Below, in pieces: positions 1-9,293 of a stretch of 63,032 nt of DNA. Location: contig NZ_JAHZTC010000023.1 of assembly GCF_019599265.1 (NCBI RefSeq), positions 1-63,032 of the forward strand. The letters run 5' to 3'. Source of the stretch: Pontibacter sp. HSC-14F20 (GTDB lineage Bacteria > Bacteroidota > Bacteroidia > Cytophagales > Hymenobacteraceae). Made by a program: the position numbers and the translations under genes. The notes under the pieces were generated by a model. That model ran no database searches. It saw only the letters and a list, made by a program, of their open reading frames with translations, and had not been told where the DNA came from. The first letter of the stretch is position 1. Every line of letters starts with the position of its first letter.

Positions 1-126
1 GCGCGGGGAGATGATGTCGGATTCCTCTTCCGGGTATTGCGCCCAGGCCACACACGCCTGCGTCTGGGCGTCCACCACAGATACTTTGATGGACGAGGTG
101 CCGATGTCTATACCTAGTAAAAGCAT
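1..126 (-). CDS. xylB: Xylulokinase, N-terminal fragment (cut by window edge)
   Basis: Only the first 42 codons are inside the window. The reverse strand from the ATG at 126 reads MLLLGIDIGTSSIKVSVVDA, the phosphate-1 loop of FGGY-family sugar kinases (GIDxGTSSxK). Xylulokinase phosphorylates D-xylulose to xylulose-5-phosphate in the cytoplasm, joining xylose to the pentose phosphate pathway. The start lies 2 bp after the stop of the GH10 xylanase gene, so the two are almost certainly cotranscribed. That neighbourhood supports xylulokinase over glycerol, rhamnulose or gluconate kinase, which share the same N-terminus. The substrate is inferred from context and the family from sequence. Confidence 0.75.
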   Translation of the reverse strand, partial: MLLLGIDIGTSSIKVSVVDAQTQACVAWAQYPEEESDIISPR

Positions 127-128
127 AT

Positions 129-1310
129 CTATTGAGCGTTGGCTTGTTTGTTGACAGATTGCAGCACCGCCTCCAGGGCCGGCTTGGGCTGGTAGTTGCG
201 GTCGAATAACAGCGGATAACTGGTGCGCCCCTTGATCGGCCAGTCATTCAGCCAGGAGTTTTTATCAGACACTCCCCAGAAGGTCACGCGGCTGATTTTG
301 TCGCTGTGCTTTTGAAAGAGTGCGAAAATATCGGCGTAGCGCTGCGCCAGTTTCTGCTGCAGTGAGTCTGGCAAGCCATCGGTGTAGACGTTGTATTGTG
401 CATCGAATTCAAACGTGGCGTCAATGTCGGCGCCGTTGCGGTTGCTGGGGTTGGGCAGCACGTCAATGTCGAGTTCGGTGATCATCACCTTGCCCAGCTT
501 TGAGAAGGCGATGATGCTTTCTTCGATCTGCGCTATACTTGGATTCTCCAGCCCCCAGTGGCCTTGCATCCCGATACCGTCTACGCGTATACCTTTTTCC
601 TGCAGGTTGCCCACCAGCAGGATGGCACCGTCGCGCTTGGCGGGCTTCCACATGTTGTAGTCGTTGTAATACAGCTCCGCTTCCGGGTCAACTTCGTTAG
701 CCAGCCTGTAGGCTCGTTCCAGATACTCTTCGCCTGCGATGGTGAGCCACCTGGATTGGCGCAAAGTGCCGTCGTCGTTGAGTGCCTCGTTCACCACATC
801 CCAGCCGTGTACCTTGCCCTTATACCTGCCGGCCACCTTGCGGATATGCTCTTCCATGCGCTGCAAGAGTTGCGCTTTGCTGGCAGGCTTGCCTTTGCCG
901 TTTTCAAACACCCAATCGGGCGTCTGGTTGTGCCACACCAGGGTATGGCCAATCAGCTCCATGTTGTTTTGCTCGCTAAGGGCCACCAGGGCATCAGCAG
1001 GCTCAAAATTATATTTGTCCGGCTCCGGGTGGATGGGTCCCCACTTCATGATGTTCTCAGCCGTGAGGCTGTTGAAGTGCTGCGTGATGACAGGCGTCGC
1101 GTCTGCGTCCCTGCCCATGGCCTGCTGCCCGTTGAGTGCCGCCCCGATGGTGAACTCTCCCTCAAAAGCAGCCTTCAGCGAGGCAGGAGCCGCTGAAGCG
1201 GGTTGCGTTTCGGTGGTGGTAGCGTTGGCGTTCTGCTGCGAATCGTTGCAGGAATAGGCGAGCGTAGCAGTCAGGAGCGAAGTGGCAAGTAAGGTCTTGT
1301 GTAGGCGCAT
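129..1310 (-). CDS. GH10 endo-1,4-beta-xylanase, lipoprotein
   Basis: 393 aa. The N-terminus has a hydrophobic signal and a lipobox (LAYSC, Cys21), so the enzyme should be lipid-anchored and probably surface exposed. A low-complexity Thr/Ala/Ser linker (about residues 25-45) precedes a single GH10 barrel. The acid/base Glu is in WDVVNEAL (E175) and the nucleophile Glu is in ITELDID (E279). The substrate-binding signature GHTLVWHNQTPDW is also present. GH10 enzymes cleave internal beta-1,4-xylosidic bonds of substituted xylan and release short aldouronic acids, the substrates of the GH67 enzyme encoded nearby. It sits in the leftward arm 170 bp downstream of the SDR gene and directly before xylB. 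Confidence 0.95.
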   Translation of the reverse strand: MRLHKTLLATSLLTATLAYSCNDSQQNANATTTETQPASAAPASLKAAFEGEFTIGAALNGQQAMGRDADATPVITQHFNSLTAENIMKWGPIHPEPDKYNFEPADALVALSEQNNMELIGHTLVWHNQTPDWVFENGKGKPASKAQLLQRMEEHIRKVAGRYKGKVHGWDVVNEALNDDGTLRQSRWLTIAGEEYLERAYRLANEVDPEAELYYNDYNMWKPAKRDGAILLVGNLQEKGIRVDGIGMQGHWGLENPSIAQIEESIIAFSKLGKVMITELDIDVLPNPSNRNGADIDATFEFDAQYNVYTDGLPDSLQQKLAQRYADIFALFQKHSDKISRVTFWGVSDKNSWLNDWPIKGRTSYPLLFDRNYQPKPALEAVLQSVNKQANAQ

Positions 1311-1479
1311 GGTGCAGGTTTTAAGCGTCTCGGAAATTTTTATCTCGACAAAGAACTCTAGACAAAGGACTAATTGGCTCTATACCTCTGAGTAGGTTTC
1401 TTTACTGATAGTGGTATACCTTATTTAAGGCAGCAGAACACCCAGCAGCAATTGGTGCGGTTGGTACAGGGGTATCTTT

Positions 1480-2238
1480 TTAGAATCCGATGGAGTTGCC
1501 GCCGTCAACGGGCAGCACAGTGCCGGTGACGTAGCGGGCGCCTTCAGTTGCGTAGAAGTAAACGGCCTCGGCCACGTCGGCTGGTTCGCCCAGTTTACCC
1601 ATCGGTGTTCTGGAGAGCACCTTGTTCTTACGCTCCGGGTCGTTGTTGAGCGCCTTGGCAGACATGTCGGTGGCGATGAAGCCGGGGGCCACGCAGTTCA
1701 CCCGTATACCTTGCGGCGACAGGTCCACAGCCATGGCTCTGGTCATGCCTTCGATGGCTGTTTTAGAGGCGGTATAGGCAATTACTTTCGGAATACCGTA
1801 CTGCGCCGCCATGGAGCTGATGTTCACAATGGCGCCACTCCCGTGCGGCAGCATGGTCTTCACCACTTCGCGGCTCAGGGCAAAAACAGAGCTGACATTG
1901 GTCGTCAGGATGTGCTGAAATTCCTCGTCGGTCACTTCTGTAAAAGGCTTTTTCATATTGACGCCCGCATTGTTTACCAGGATGTCGATACGGCCATATT
2001 CGTCCACGATGTCCGCAACCAAGGCTGGTATCTGCGGTAGATTCGTCAGGTCGAACACGATGTAGGAGCACAGCTCCCCGAAAGCTTCTTTGGCTGCCTG
2101 CAGCTTCTCTTCGTTCCGGCCGATGATGATGGTGCGGACCCTGCTTTCCACGAACTTCTGGGCAATGGCATAGCCCAGGCCGGAGGCTCCACCGGTAACA
2201 ATGGCTGTTTTAAGGGCTGCGTTTGAATCTGATTGCAT
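1480..2238 (-). CDS. SDR-family oxidoreductase, probable D-fructuronate (mannonate) reductase
   Basis: 252 aa from the ATG at 2238. A TTG start at 2268 would overlap the upstream stop and is less likely. Classical short-chain dehydrogenase features are present: the nucleotide loop TGGASGLG near the N-terminus, NNAG, the catalytic YTASK tetrad segment and a C-terminal PVDGG. The sequence alone gives only 'SDR'. The locus contains glucuronate isomerase and mannonate dehydratase but no classical UxuB. An SDR-type fructuronate reductase, as annotated for Bacillus subtilis UxuB/YjmF, would complete the path glucuronate to fructuronate to mannonate to KDG. That assignment is inferred from context; 3-oxoacyl-ACP reductase-like or gluconate dehydrogenase activity remains possible. 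The gene starts 13 bp after the GH67 gene, so translation is likely coupled. Confidence 0.85.
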   Translation of the reverse strand: MQSDSNAALKTAIVTGGASGLGYAIAQKFVESRVRTIIIGRNEEKLQAAKEAFGELCSYIVFDLTNLPQIPALVADIVDEYGRIDILVNNAGVNMKKPFTEVTDEEFQHILTTNVSSVFALSREVVKTMLPHGSGAIVNISSMAAQYGIPKVIAYTASKTAIEGMTRAMAVDLSPQGIRVNCVAPGFIATDMSAKALNNDPERKNKVLSRTPMGKLGEPADVAEAVYFYATEGARYVTGTVLPVDGGNSIGF

Positions 2239-2251
2239 GATTTCTGTTTGT

Positions 2252-4417
2252 TTAAATGCCGGGAACAAATTTGGGGTCCAGGCGCATGTAGTGCTCCAGC
2301 GTATGCGTCGGCTGTTCTAAGTCTTTTGGAATCGGGCGCTTCGAAAAGGTCTGGAAATACAGGAGGCAGGCATCGCGCCACCATCTGGCTTCTTTCTCCT
2401 GTATGCTCAAAAAGGTCTTCACATGCTGGAATCGCTCTTCATCTACCTGCTCCTGCATACTCTCCCATGTCTGTTGCATCTGCTGCACGCCTTTCACGCC
2501 ATCGCTATACCGATAGCACAACTCTTCCCACAACGTTCTGCCCGATTTTACTTTGTAATTCCAGTCCACGTGGTGGAACCACAACAGGTATTTCTCGGGC
2601 ACCTGCTTCAGGTTGCCGTACTGCTTGGCAACAGGCGGGAAGTACTGTGCCACGGCGTTGCTGCCTGTTTTGGTGCGGTCGAAGCCGATGCCATTTTCAT
2701 CTGCCTTGTGGTAGTACACCGATGTCCAGTCGGCGCGGTGCTTGTTTTTTATCCAAGGACCGGGGCCGTAGTGGTGATCCCAGGCCATGATGTGGTGCAG
2801 GCCGAGCGGGGTCATATAATTCACCACCGTTTCATGTGAGGCCAACATAATGTCCTTTACTGGTTTCACAAAAGAAGCGGTGTTCGTAAAAGTCATGCGC
2901 ACCCATTCATCCGCTATTTCTTCAGAAGAAAGCGTGTGGTTCCAGGCGAGGCGACCGAAGCTATACCAGTTGGCCTGCCCGAAGTGGTGACCCGTCCAGT
3001 TGCGGTCGGTGCCGATGTTGGCCACACCGGCGATGCCTGTGAGTTGGTGCTTGTGCAGGTTGCCGTCGATGTCTTTGGCTACCGTGGAGCCCTTGCCTTT
3101 GGCGTAGGTATCAGCGTCCAGTGTCTCTTTGTACATCGGCGACAGATAAGCCAGACTGGTTCCCTGACCAAGATATTCCTGCGTAATCTGGAACTCCATC
3201 ATCAGCGGGGTTTTCGGCATAGCCCCAAAGAGCGGGTGGAAAGGCTCGCGTGGTTGAAAATCAATGGCGCCATTCTTAACCTGCACCAGCACATTGTCGC
3301 GGAAGGTGCCGTCCAGCGGCTTGAATTCATTGTAGGCCTGCTTGGCACGGTCATCGGGCTCTTTGTCGTCGTAGACAAAGGCGCGCCACATCACAATACC
3401 CCCGTGCGGGGCCACCGCATCAGCCAGCATATTGGCGCCCTCGGCGTGGTTGCGGCCATAGTTCTGCGGACCCGGCTGCCCTTCGGAGTTGGCCTTCACC
3501 AGGAAGCCGCCAAAGTCAGGTATAGCTTTGTAAATTTCGTCCGATTTTGCTTTCCACCAGGCCTGTACCTGTGGTTCCAGCGGGTCGGCGGTTTTCAATC
3601 CACCAAGCTCGATGGGCGCACTGAAGCGGGCGGTCAGGTATACCTTCAAACCGTAAGGACGGAAGGCACCGGCCAGCGCGGCTACTTTGGCAATGTAGTC
3701 GTCGGTAAGGACTAAAGCGTTGGCGTTCACGTTGGTGAGCACTGTGCCGTTGATGCCGACAGAGGCGTTAGCGCGGGCGTAGTCGATGTAGCGCTGGTCG
3801 ATGTAGTCGGGCAGGCGGTGCCAGTCCCAGAGGGAAAAGCCGGCGTAGCCCCGCTCCACGGTGCGGTCCAGGTTATCCCAGTGGTTGAGCACGCGGTGCT
3901 GGATTTTCGGTGCACTGCTCAGCGAGAGTTTACTGATGTCCTGGTTCGTTTGCAGGAGTCTCAGGAAGTGGAAGCTGCCATACAATACTCCTATGTCGGT
4001 GTTGGCTGCAATATAGGTATAGGAGCGGCCATTTTGCTGGGTGGTGAGCAAGAGATAGCCTTCGTCGCCTAGGGGCTTCAGGCGGTCAGCTATCCCTGCA
4101 TTCTTGATAAGTGCTGAGCTGGCAGGCGTGCCCGCCACAAGCACTTGGGCCTGACCAGGCTCCTTAGAAACCATTACTGTTTGGCCAAGCAATCCACTCA
4201 GGCCAGTCTGCAATTCTTTGCGGGCGGCGGCAATGGTAGGAGAGTCGCCCGTGATGATTAGTTCGCCGATCAACTGTCTGTAAGCGGCTAGTTTGGCGGC
4301 ATCCTGCACCAGGTTGTAGCGCTGCCAGAGCCTGTAGCCGTCTTCGGCCCATAGCTGTTGGGGGGCAATTACGCGCAGGAGCAGCAGAAGCAAAACAAGT
4401 AAAGGTTTCTTGTGCAT
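2252..4417 (-). CDS. GH67 alpha-glucuronidase
   Basis: 721 aa with a leucine-rich signal peptide (MHKKPLLVLLLLLL...WA), hence exported, probably periplasmic. GH67 hallmarks are visible: a KANSEGQPGP segment around the catalytic Glu, GGIVMWRAFVYD, and FQITQEYLGQ with a following C-terminal GH67 domain. GH67 enzymes remove (4-O-methyl)glucuronic acid from the non-reducing terminal xylose of short xylo-oligosaccharides. It complements the GH115 enzyme at 17599-20508, whose family can act on internal side chains. It is cotranscribed with the SDR gene downstream (13 bp gap) and lies 70 bp below the LacI gene. Confidence 0.95.
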   Translation of the reverse strand: MHKKPLLVLLLLLLRVIAPQQLWAEDGYRLWQRYNLVQDAAKLAAYRQLIGELIITGDSPTIAAARKELQTGLSGLLGQTVMVSKEPGQAQVLVAGTPASSALIKNAGIADRLKPLGDEGYLLLTTQQNGRSYTYIAANTDIGVLYGSFHFLRLLQTNQDISKLSLSSAPKIQHRVLNHWDNLDRTVERGYAGFSLWDWHRLPDYIDQRYIDYARANASVGINGTVLTNVNANALVLTDDYIAKVAALAGAFRPYGLKVYLTARFSAPIELGGLKTADPLEPQVQAWWKAKSDEIYKAIPDFGGFLVKANSEGQPGPQNYGRNHAEGANMLADAVAPHGGIVMWRAFVYDDKEPDDRAKQAYNEFKPLDGTFRDNVLVQVKNGAIDFQPREPFHPLFGAMPKTPLMMEFQITQEYLGQGTSLAYLSPMYKETLDADTYAKGKGSTVAKDIDGNLHKHQLTGIAGVANIGTDRNWTGHHFGQANWYSFGRLAWNHTLSSEEIADEWVRMTFTNTASFVKPVKDIMLASHETVVNYMTPLGLHHIMAWDHHYGPGPWIKNKHRADWTSVYYHKADENGIGFDRTKTGSNAVAQYFPPVAKQYGNLKQVPEKYLLWFHHVDWNYKVKSGRTLWEELCYRYSDGVKGVQQMQQTWESMQEQVDEERFQHVKTFLSIQEKEARWWRDACLLYFQTFSKRPIPKDLEQPTHTLEHYMRLDPKFVPGI

Positions 4418-4487
4418 GCGGTTTGCTTTTAAGGTATAAGCCGTAACAGGTATAGCACCTTTAGAACGCTATCCCTGCCCGATTGAT

Positions 4488-5531
4488 TTAGGCCGATTTG
4501 GCCTTGGCTTTCTCTTTTTTCTGGGAAGATTCCCGTACCACCAACTCCGAATTCAGCGTGATGGTGTTGGTAATGCTTACATCTGAGACACCGTCCAGGT
4601 AATTGATCAGGCTCCTGACAGCCACCTCACCCATTTCGTGACCGGGATAGTTTACCGATGTCAGGTTAGGCTCGATGATGCGCGTGATGGGGTCGTTGTT
4701 GAAGCCCACTATGGCCATGTCGTCAGGTATAGCAATGCCGGCTTGCTTTAGCGCCTTGATGCAACTCACGGCGCAGTTGTCGTTGGCCACGAAAATGCCA
4801 TCAGGCAGCGGGTCCATTTTCAGAATTTTCTGCACCGCTTCCTCTCCAGCCTTTTCACTCAGGTCAGTTTCTATTACATAATCCTCGTGGAACGGAATGT
4901 TGTAATCCATCAGGGCGTACTTATACCCCTTGAGGCGGTCTTTGTATACCTTGATGCGGTGGTTGCCGCTAATGTGGATAATGCGTTGGCAGCCCTGCTC
5001 GAGCAAATGCGTCGTGGCTTTGTGTGCCGCCTGTATGTTGTTGATCACGATGCTGGTGCATTGCTTGTGTTCCGGCACCCGGTCATAAAAAAGCAGCGGG
5101 ATGCCTTTGCTGAAGAAGGGCTCAAAGTGATCGATGTTCTCCGTGTCATAGGCGATAGATACCAGCAGACCGTCTACCCGGCTCTCGAACATGGTGCGGG
5201 CATTAGCTACCTCTTTTTGAGCCGTCTCCAGCGACTGGCTGATAATTAAGTTATAACCGGCCTCATTGGCCACTTTCTCCATGCCTGCCATTACCGAAGA
5301 CTGGAAGTTACTGTTTAGTATCGGTACGATTACGCCAATCGTGTTGGTGCGCTTCTTCCGGAGGTTGCTGGCAAAAGAATTGGAGCGGTAGCCCATCTGT
5401 GCGGCAGCATCAAATATTTTCTGCCTGGTAGTTTTATTGACGGCCGGATGATTGTTGAGTCCCCTGCTCACCGTAGTGGGGGAGATCGACAATTCCTTGG
5501 CTATATCATAAATGGTTATTTCCTTCTCCAT
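4488..5531 (-). CDS. LacI/GalR-family transcriptional regulator
   Basis: 347 aa. The N-terminal helix-turn-helix is unmistakable (TIYDIAKELSISPTTVSRGL, residues 6-25) with the hinge region following to about residue 60. A periplasmic-binding-protein-like effector domain follows (GVIVPILNSNFQSSVMAG, VDGLLVS, GIFVANDNCAV). It is the first gene of the leftward arm. An operator-like palindrome half lies 32-45 bp upstream of its start and a full version lies 269 bp upstream, facing susC. This suggests that it represses itself and both arms of the xylan locus. The inducer is not visible; a xylo-oligosaccharide or uronate is the natural guess. Confidence 0.93.
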   Translation of the reverse strand: MEKEITIYDIAKELSISPTTVSRGLNNHPAVNKTTRQKIFDAAAQMGYRSNSFASNLRKKRTNTIGVIVPILNSNFQSSVMAGMEKVANEAGYNLIISQSLETAQKEVANARTMFESRVDGLLVSIAYDTENIDHFEPFFSKGIPLLFYDRVPEHKQCTSIVINNIQAAHKATTHLLEQGCQRIIHISGNHRIKVYKDRLKGYKYALMDYNIPFHEDYVIETDLSEKAGEEAVQKILKMDPLPDGIFVANDNCAVSCIKALKQAGIAIPDDMAIVGFNNDPITRIIEPNLTSVNYPGHEMGEVAVRSLINYLDGVSDVSITNTITLNSELVVRESSQKKEKAKAKSA

Positions 5532-5562
5532 TGCTGGTTTGTAGCATGTTTAAACAAAGTAA

Positions 5563-5576
5563 TGAAATCGGTTGCA
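5563..5576. promoter_or_regulatory. LacI-type operator, regulator-proximal copy
   Basis: TGAAATCGGTTGCA. The core ATCGGTTGCAATAA repeats almost exactly at 5804-5817 (ATCGGTTGCAATTA). It has the CG-centred layout of LacI-family operators, with one good half-site (TTGCA). On the reverse strand it lies just upstream of a TTACTTTG element resembling the Bacteroidetes -7 box, 32 bp before the regulator ATG. Autoregulation is inferred. Confidence 0.6.
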
Positions 5577-5799
5577 ATAATAAAAGCCTATGTACGGTTT
5601 TGTTTGACTGTAGGATTAAAAAAAATGAGTGCTTAATCACCTGCCTTATTAAACAGATGAGAAGTAAATTGACCGTAATGCCCCTGAATTAGCCTAAATA
5701 TGTGTTTTTGTAAGAACAAACTACATTTTTAATTGTGATCAGAATACTTAACCAATCTATTTTTTAAGCGTATCAGAGAAAAAATATCAAAAAAGTTTC

Positions 5800-5813
5800 T
5801 GCAATCGGTTGCA
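5800..5813. promoter_or_regulatory. LacI-type operator, susC-proximal copy
   Basis: TGCAATCGGTTGCA, with perfect TGCAA/TTGCA arms around a TCGG centre, the classic shape of a LacI/GalR operator. A TTTACTTTGC element (5836-5845) resembling a Bacteroidetes -7 box follows 22 bp downstream. The site therefore probably controls the rightward SusC-led transcript. The rest of this 630-bp gap (5532-6162) is AT-rich near the operators. It becomes GC-richer from about 5870, with short complementary blocks (CGGGCA near 5880, TGCCCG near 5912) that could fold in a long 5' leader. No further gene is seen in it. Confidence 0.65.
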
Positions 5814-6162
5814 ATTATTAGAAATTAGTTACAAGTTTACTTTGCTATTGAGCAATTACTCACTTTTTAAACGTCGCCTGTACGGGCAACAGGAGTAAGG
5901 AGCCGCTAGAAGTGCCCGCAGGCAGGTAGCAATATAGTGTTTTTAAGGTTTGAGTGCGGAGATGGAAGTGAGGGGATGTGCAGACAAGTAATTCCGAATA
6001 TAGCCGGGACAGGGGAATGTGACAGTGCACAAGGCTAAGGTTTTGGAAAAGCTTACAGAAGATCCGACTAAAGTAAATCTTGTTGGAAAAGATAGTATCA
6101 AGTCATAGGCAATCATACCAGGCAATACCATTAAAGCAATTTCAAATCAAACCTTAGCACTT

Positions 6163-9100
6163 ATGAAATGTGATTTTACTGAAAATCTAAAATTGTTAAC
6201 CAGGCGGTTGTGGGAACCGAAGGTTTTCAAAGTAATAGCGCTGCTGCTCATGTGCATGACGACAGGCTTTCATGCACTGGCACAGGGTGGCACTTTCAGT
6301 GTTTCCGGCCGCGTGACAGATGCCGTAACAGGGGAGGGGCTGCCCGGCGTGACGGTGCTTCTGAAAGGCACGACTACTGCCGCGCCGACTGACGCCACCG
6401 GTAATTACACGATTAATCTGCCGGACGGCAATGGCACGCTACTCTTTACTTATATAGGTTATACCTCACAGGAAGTGCCGGTTAGTGGCCGCTCTACGGT
6501 TAACGTAGGGATGCAAACCGATGCCAAAGCCCTGCAGGAAGTGGTCGTGGTGGGGTACGGAACCCAGAGAGCCGAAGCTGTAACAGGCTCGGTTGCCTCG
6601 ATTGGTGGAGACGCCATGCGCGATGTGCCGTCAGCTAACATTTCGCAGGCCCTGCAGGGGCGTTTGCCAGGGGTTGAATTTACGCAATCATCTTCCCAGC
6701 CGGGTGCCGCCATGCAGATTCGTATTCGCGGTACGCGCTCCCTCACTGCCAACAACGACCCACTGGTGGTGCTGGACGGTATACCTTTTGCCGGTTCCAT
6801 TGCCGATATTAATCCCAACGACATCAAAAGCATCGATATCCTGAAAGACGCTTCAGCAACAGCTATTTACGGTTCGCGCGGCGCCAACGGTGTGATCCTG
6901 GTAACTACTTACAGAGGCAGCGCGGGCCAGAAGGCCAGCATCAGCTACAACAGCTTTTATGGTGTAAAAGATGTTTTTGCCAAGTACCCGATGATGGACG
7001 GACCTGAATTTGCAAAGCTTCGTCGTGATGCAGGCGGTATCTTCAAAAACTCACTTGATGAATCGGATGAAGTGAACACAGACTGGCAGGATCTTTTTTA
7101 CAAGACCGGCATCATCACCAGTCATGACCTGGGCATTTCAGGAGGTACAGAGAAAGGCAGCTATAACTTCTCGGCCGGATATTTCAATGACAAAGGTGTA
7201 GTTCCGACGCAGCAATACACCCGCTACTCTGTGCGTGGTTCACTCGACCAGGGAGTAGGCAAACTCTTCCGCTTCGGCTTCTCCACCTTCAACAACTACA
7301 ACATTACCGAAGGCTCTAACGTGGGCCTGTACAACATCCTGAGCATGTCGCCTATCGCGGACCCGTATAACCCGGACGGCACCTTTAAGCGTGTGATCAG
7401 AATGCCGCAGGATGACCAGTGGTTGTACACAAGAGAAACGCTAAAAGGTATAAAAGACCAGTGGTTGAGCGAAACCAGATCATTCGGTTCTTACAACACA
7501 TTGTATGGCGAAGTGGCTATACCTGGCGTAGAGGGCTTAAAATATAGAGCCAACCTTGGTTTGAACTATCGCCAGAGCCACGGCGGCGCCTATACCGGCC
7601 AAGGTATAAACAACGTCAACCCGGAAACAGAGTCAACCGCTTCGATCAGCAACGCACAAACAGTTGACTGGACGATCGAAAACCTGCTGACCTACGACCG
7701 CACTTTTGCAGGTAAGCACAACCTGAACGTGGTAGGTCTGTATTCGGCCTCTGAAAACACCTACAACAGATCGCGTATTGCGGCAAGAGACATCCCGGCC
7801 GATGCCTTCCAGTTCTACAACCTGGGCCAGGCTGCCGGCGAGATCACCATTAACCCAAGCGAACAGCACTACACGAAATGGGGCCTGTTGTCTTATATGG
7901 GACGCGCCATGTATTCCTACGACGATCGTTACATGCTGAGCCTGACTGTTCGTTCAGACGGTTCCTCCCGACTGGCCCCAGGTCATAAATGGCATACCTA
8001 TCCGGCAGTATCGGCTGGCTGGAACATCGCCAGAGAGTCGTTTATGGAGAATGTGAGCCTGGTGAACATGATGAAACTGCGTGTCGGCTACGGGCAAACC
8101 TCTAACCAGGCTGTTGATCCTTACGCAACACTCGGTCGCCTGGGCACCAGACCTTACAACTTCGGTCCTGATAATTACCAGACCGGTCTGTATGTAACGG
8201 AAGTACCAAATGCCGGCCTGGGCTGGGAGTTCTCCAAAACCTGGAACTACGGACTGGACTTTGCCATCCTGAACAGCCGCCTCTCGGGTACGGTAGAATA
8301 TTATATAACCAATACAGAAGATATTCTGCTCAGAGTCAACCTGCCTTCTACATCAGGTGTGAACTCCGTAGTATCCAACATCGGGGCTACCCAGAACAAA
8401 GGGCTTGAGATCGGGCTGAATGGTGTGATCATCGAAGACCTGAACGGCTGGACCTGGGAAGCAGGCGTGAACATGTATGGCAACCGCAACAAGATCGTGG
8501 CCCTTGCCTCAGGAGCTGAGAGAGACGAGCAGAACTGGTGGTTTGTGGGGCAGCCGATCAATGTGATCTACGACTACGAGCGCATCGGCATCTGGCAGGA
8601 AGAAGATCCACACCGCGCTATTCTGGAGCCAGGCGGAAATGCAGGCATGATCAAAGTGAAATACACCGGCGACTTTAATCCCGACGGTTCCCCGACAAGA
8701 GCTATTGGTCCTGAAGATCGTCAGATCCTGAATGTGAACCCGGACTTCCAGGGAGGTTTCAACACCCGCGTATCCTACAAAGGGTTCGACCTGAGCGCTG
8801 TGGGAGCATTCCAGAGTGGTGGTATTCTGATCAGCACACTTCACTCGGCCTCCGGCTATCTGAACATGCTGAGTGGACGCCGCAACAACGTGAGCGTGGA
8901 CTACTGGACGCCGGAGAACACCGGTGGTACCTATCCGAAACCGGGTGGGGTAACAAGCGGTGATAACCCAAGGTATGGCAGTACACTGGGCTACTTCGAC
9001 GCCTCTTACCTGAAGATCCGAACCATTTCGCTTGGTTATAACTTTGGAAGCAGCAATTGGGTGGAGCGAGCCGGCATTGGCAACCTGCGCGTGTATGTAA

Positions 9101-9285
9101 CAGCGCAAAACCCGATCGTGATGTTCTCGCCATTCCACAAAGAATCAGGTATGGACCCTGAAACCAACTCTTTTGGCGACCAAAATGCGGCAGTGACCAC
9201 TGCCTACCAACCACGCCTGCTGACAATTGGCACGAACTCACCATCAACCCGCAATTTCCTGGTTGGTCTTAATGTGACATTCTAA
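6163..9285 (+). CDS. SusC/RagA-type TonB-dependent outer-membrane transporter
   Basis: 1040 aa. The N-terminus carries a cytoplasmic stretch, then a signal segment ending in HALAQGG. A carboxypeptidase-D regulatory-like domain follows (FSVSGRVTDAVTGEGLPGVTV, about residues 45-120), then a TonB-box-like region (ALQEVVVVGYGTQ) and the plug (LQGRLPGVE, SIDILKDASATAIYGSRGANG). The rest is a 22-strand-type beta barrel ending in a terminal aromatic (NVTF). SusC proteins import oligosaccharides across the outer membrane, capped by the SusD lipoprotein encoded 8 bp downstream. Given the surrounding enzymes, the cargo should be acetylated glucurono-xylo-oligosaccharides. It is the first gene of the rightward arm and has a long 5' leader. 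Confidence 0.97.
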   Translation: MKCDFTENLKLLTRRLWEPKVFKVIALLLMCMTTGFHALAQGGTFSVSGRVTDAVTGEGLPGVTVLLKGTTTAAPTDATGNYTINLPDGNGTLLFTYIGYTSQEVPVSGRSTVNVGMQTDAKALQEVVVVGYGTQRAEAVTGSVASIGGDAMRDVPSANISQALQGRLPGVEFTQSSSQPGAAMQIRIRGTRSLTANNDPLVVLDGIPFAGSIADINPNDIKSIDILKDASATAIYGSRGANGVILVTTYRGSAGQKASISYNSFYGVKDVFAKYPMMDGPEFAKLRRDAGGIFKNSLDESDEVNTDWQDLFYKTGIITSHDLGISGGTEKGSYNFSAGYFNDKGVVPTQQYTRYSVRGSLDQGVGKLFRFGFSTFNNYNITEGSNVGLYNILSMSPIADPYNPDGTFKRVIRMPQDDQWLYTRETLKGIKDQWLSETRSFGSYNTLYGEVAIPGVEGLKYRANLGLNYRQSHGGAYTGQGINNVNPETESTASISNAQTVDWTIENLLTYDRTFAGKHNLNVVGLYSASENTYNRSRIAARDIPADAFQFYNLGQAAGEITINPSEQHYTKWGLLSYMGRAMYSYDDRYMLSLTVRSDGSSRLAPGHKWHTYPAVSAGWNIARESFMENVSLVNMMKLRVGYGQTSNQAVDPYATLGRLGTRPYNFGPDNYQTGLYVTEVPNAGLGWEFSKTWNYGLDFAILNSRLSGTVEYYITNTEDILLRVNLPSTSGVNSVVSNIGATQNKGLEIGLNGVIIEDLNGWTWEAGVNMYGNRNKIVALASGAERDEQNWWFVGQPINVIYDYERIGIWQEEDPHRAILEPGGNAGMIKVKYTGDFNPDGSPTRAIGPEDRQILNVNPDFQGGFNTRVSYKGFDLSAVGAFQSGGILISTLHSASGYLNMLSGRRNNVSVDYWTPENTGGTYPKPGGVTSGDNPRYGSTLGYFDASYLKIRTISLGYNFGSSNWVERAGIGNLRVYVTAQNPIVMFSPFHKESGMDPETNSFGDQNAAVTTAYQPRLLTIGTNSPSTRNFLVGLNVTF

Positions 9286-9293
9286 AAGAGATC

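Noticed and set aside
558..1257. Long plus-strand frames antisense to the xylanase gene
   Set aside because: They mirror the real GH10 gene and have no domain of their own. The same applies to antisense frames over the SusC, GH115, RND and pheA genes.
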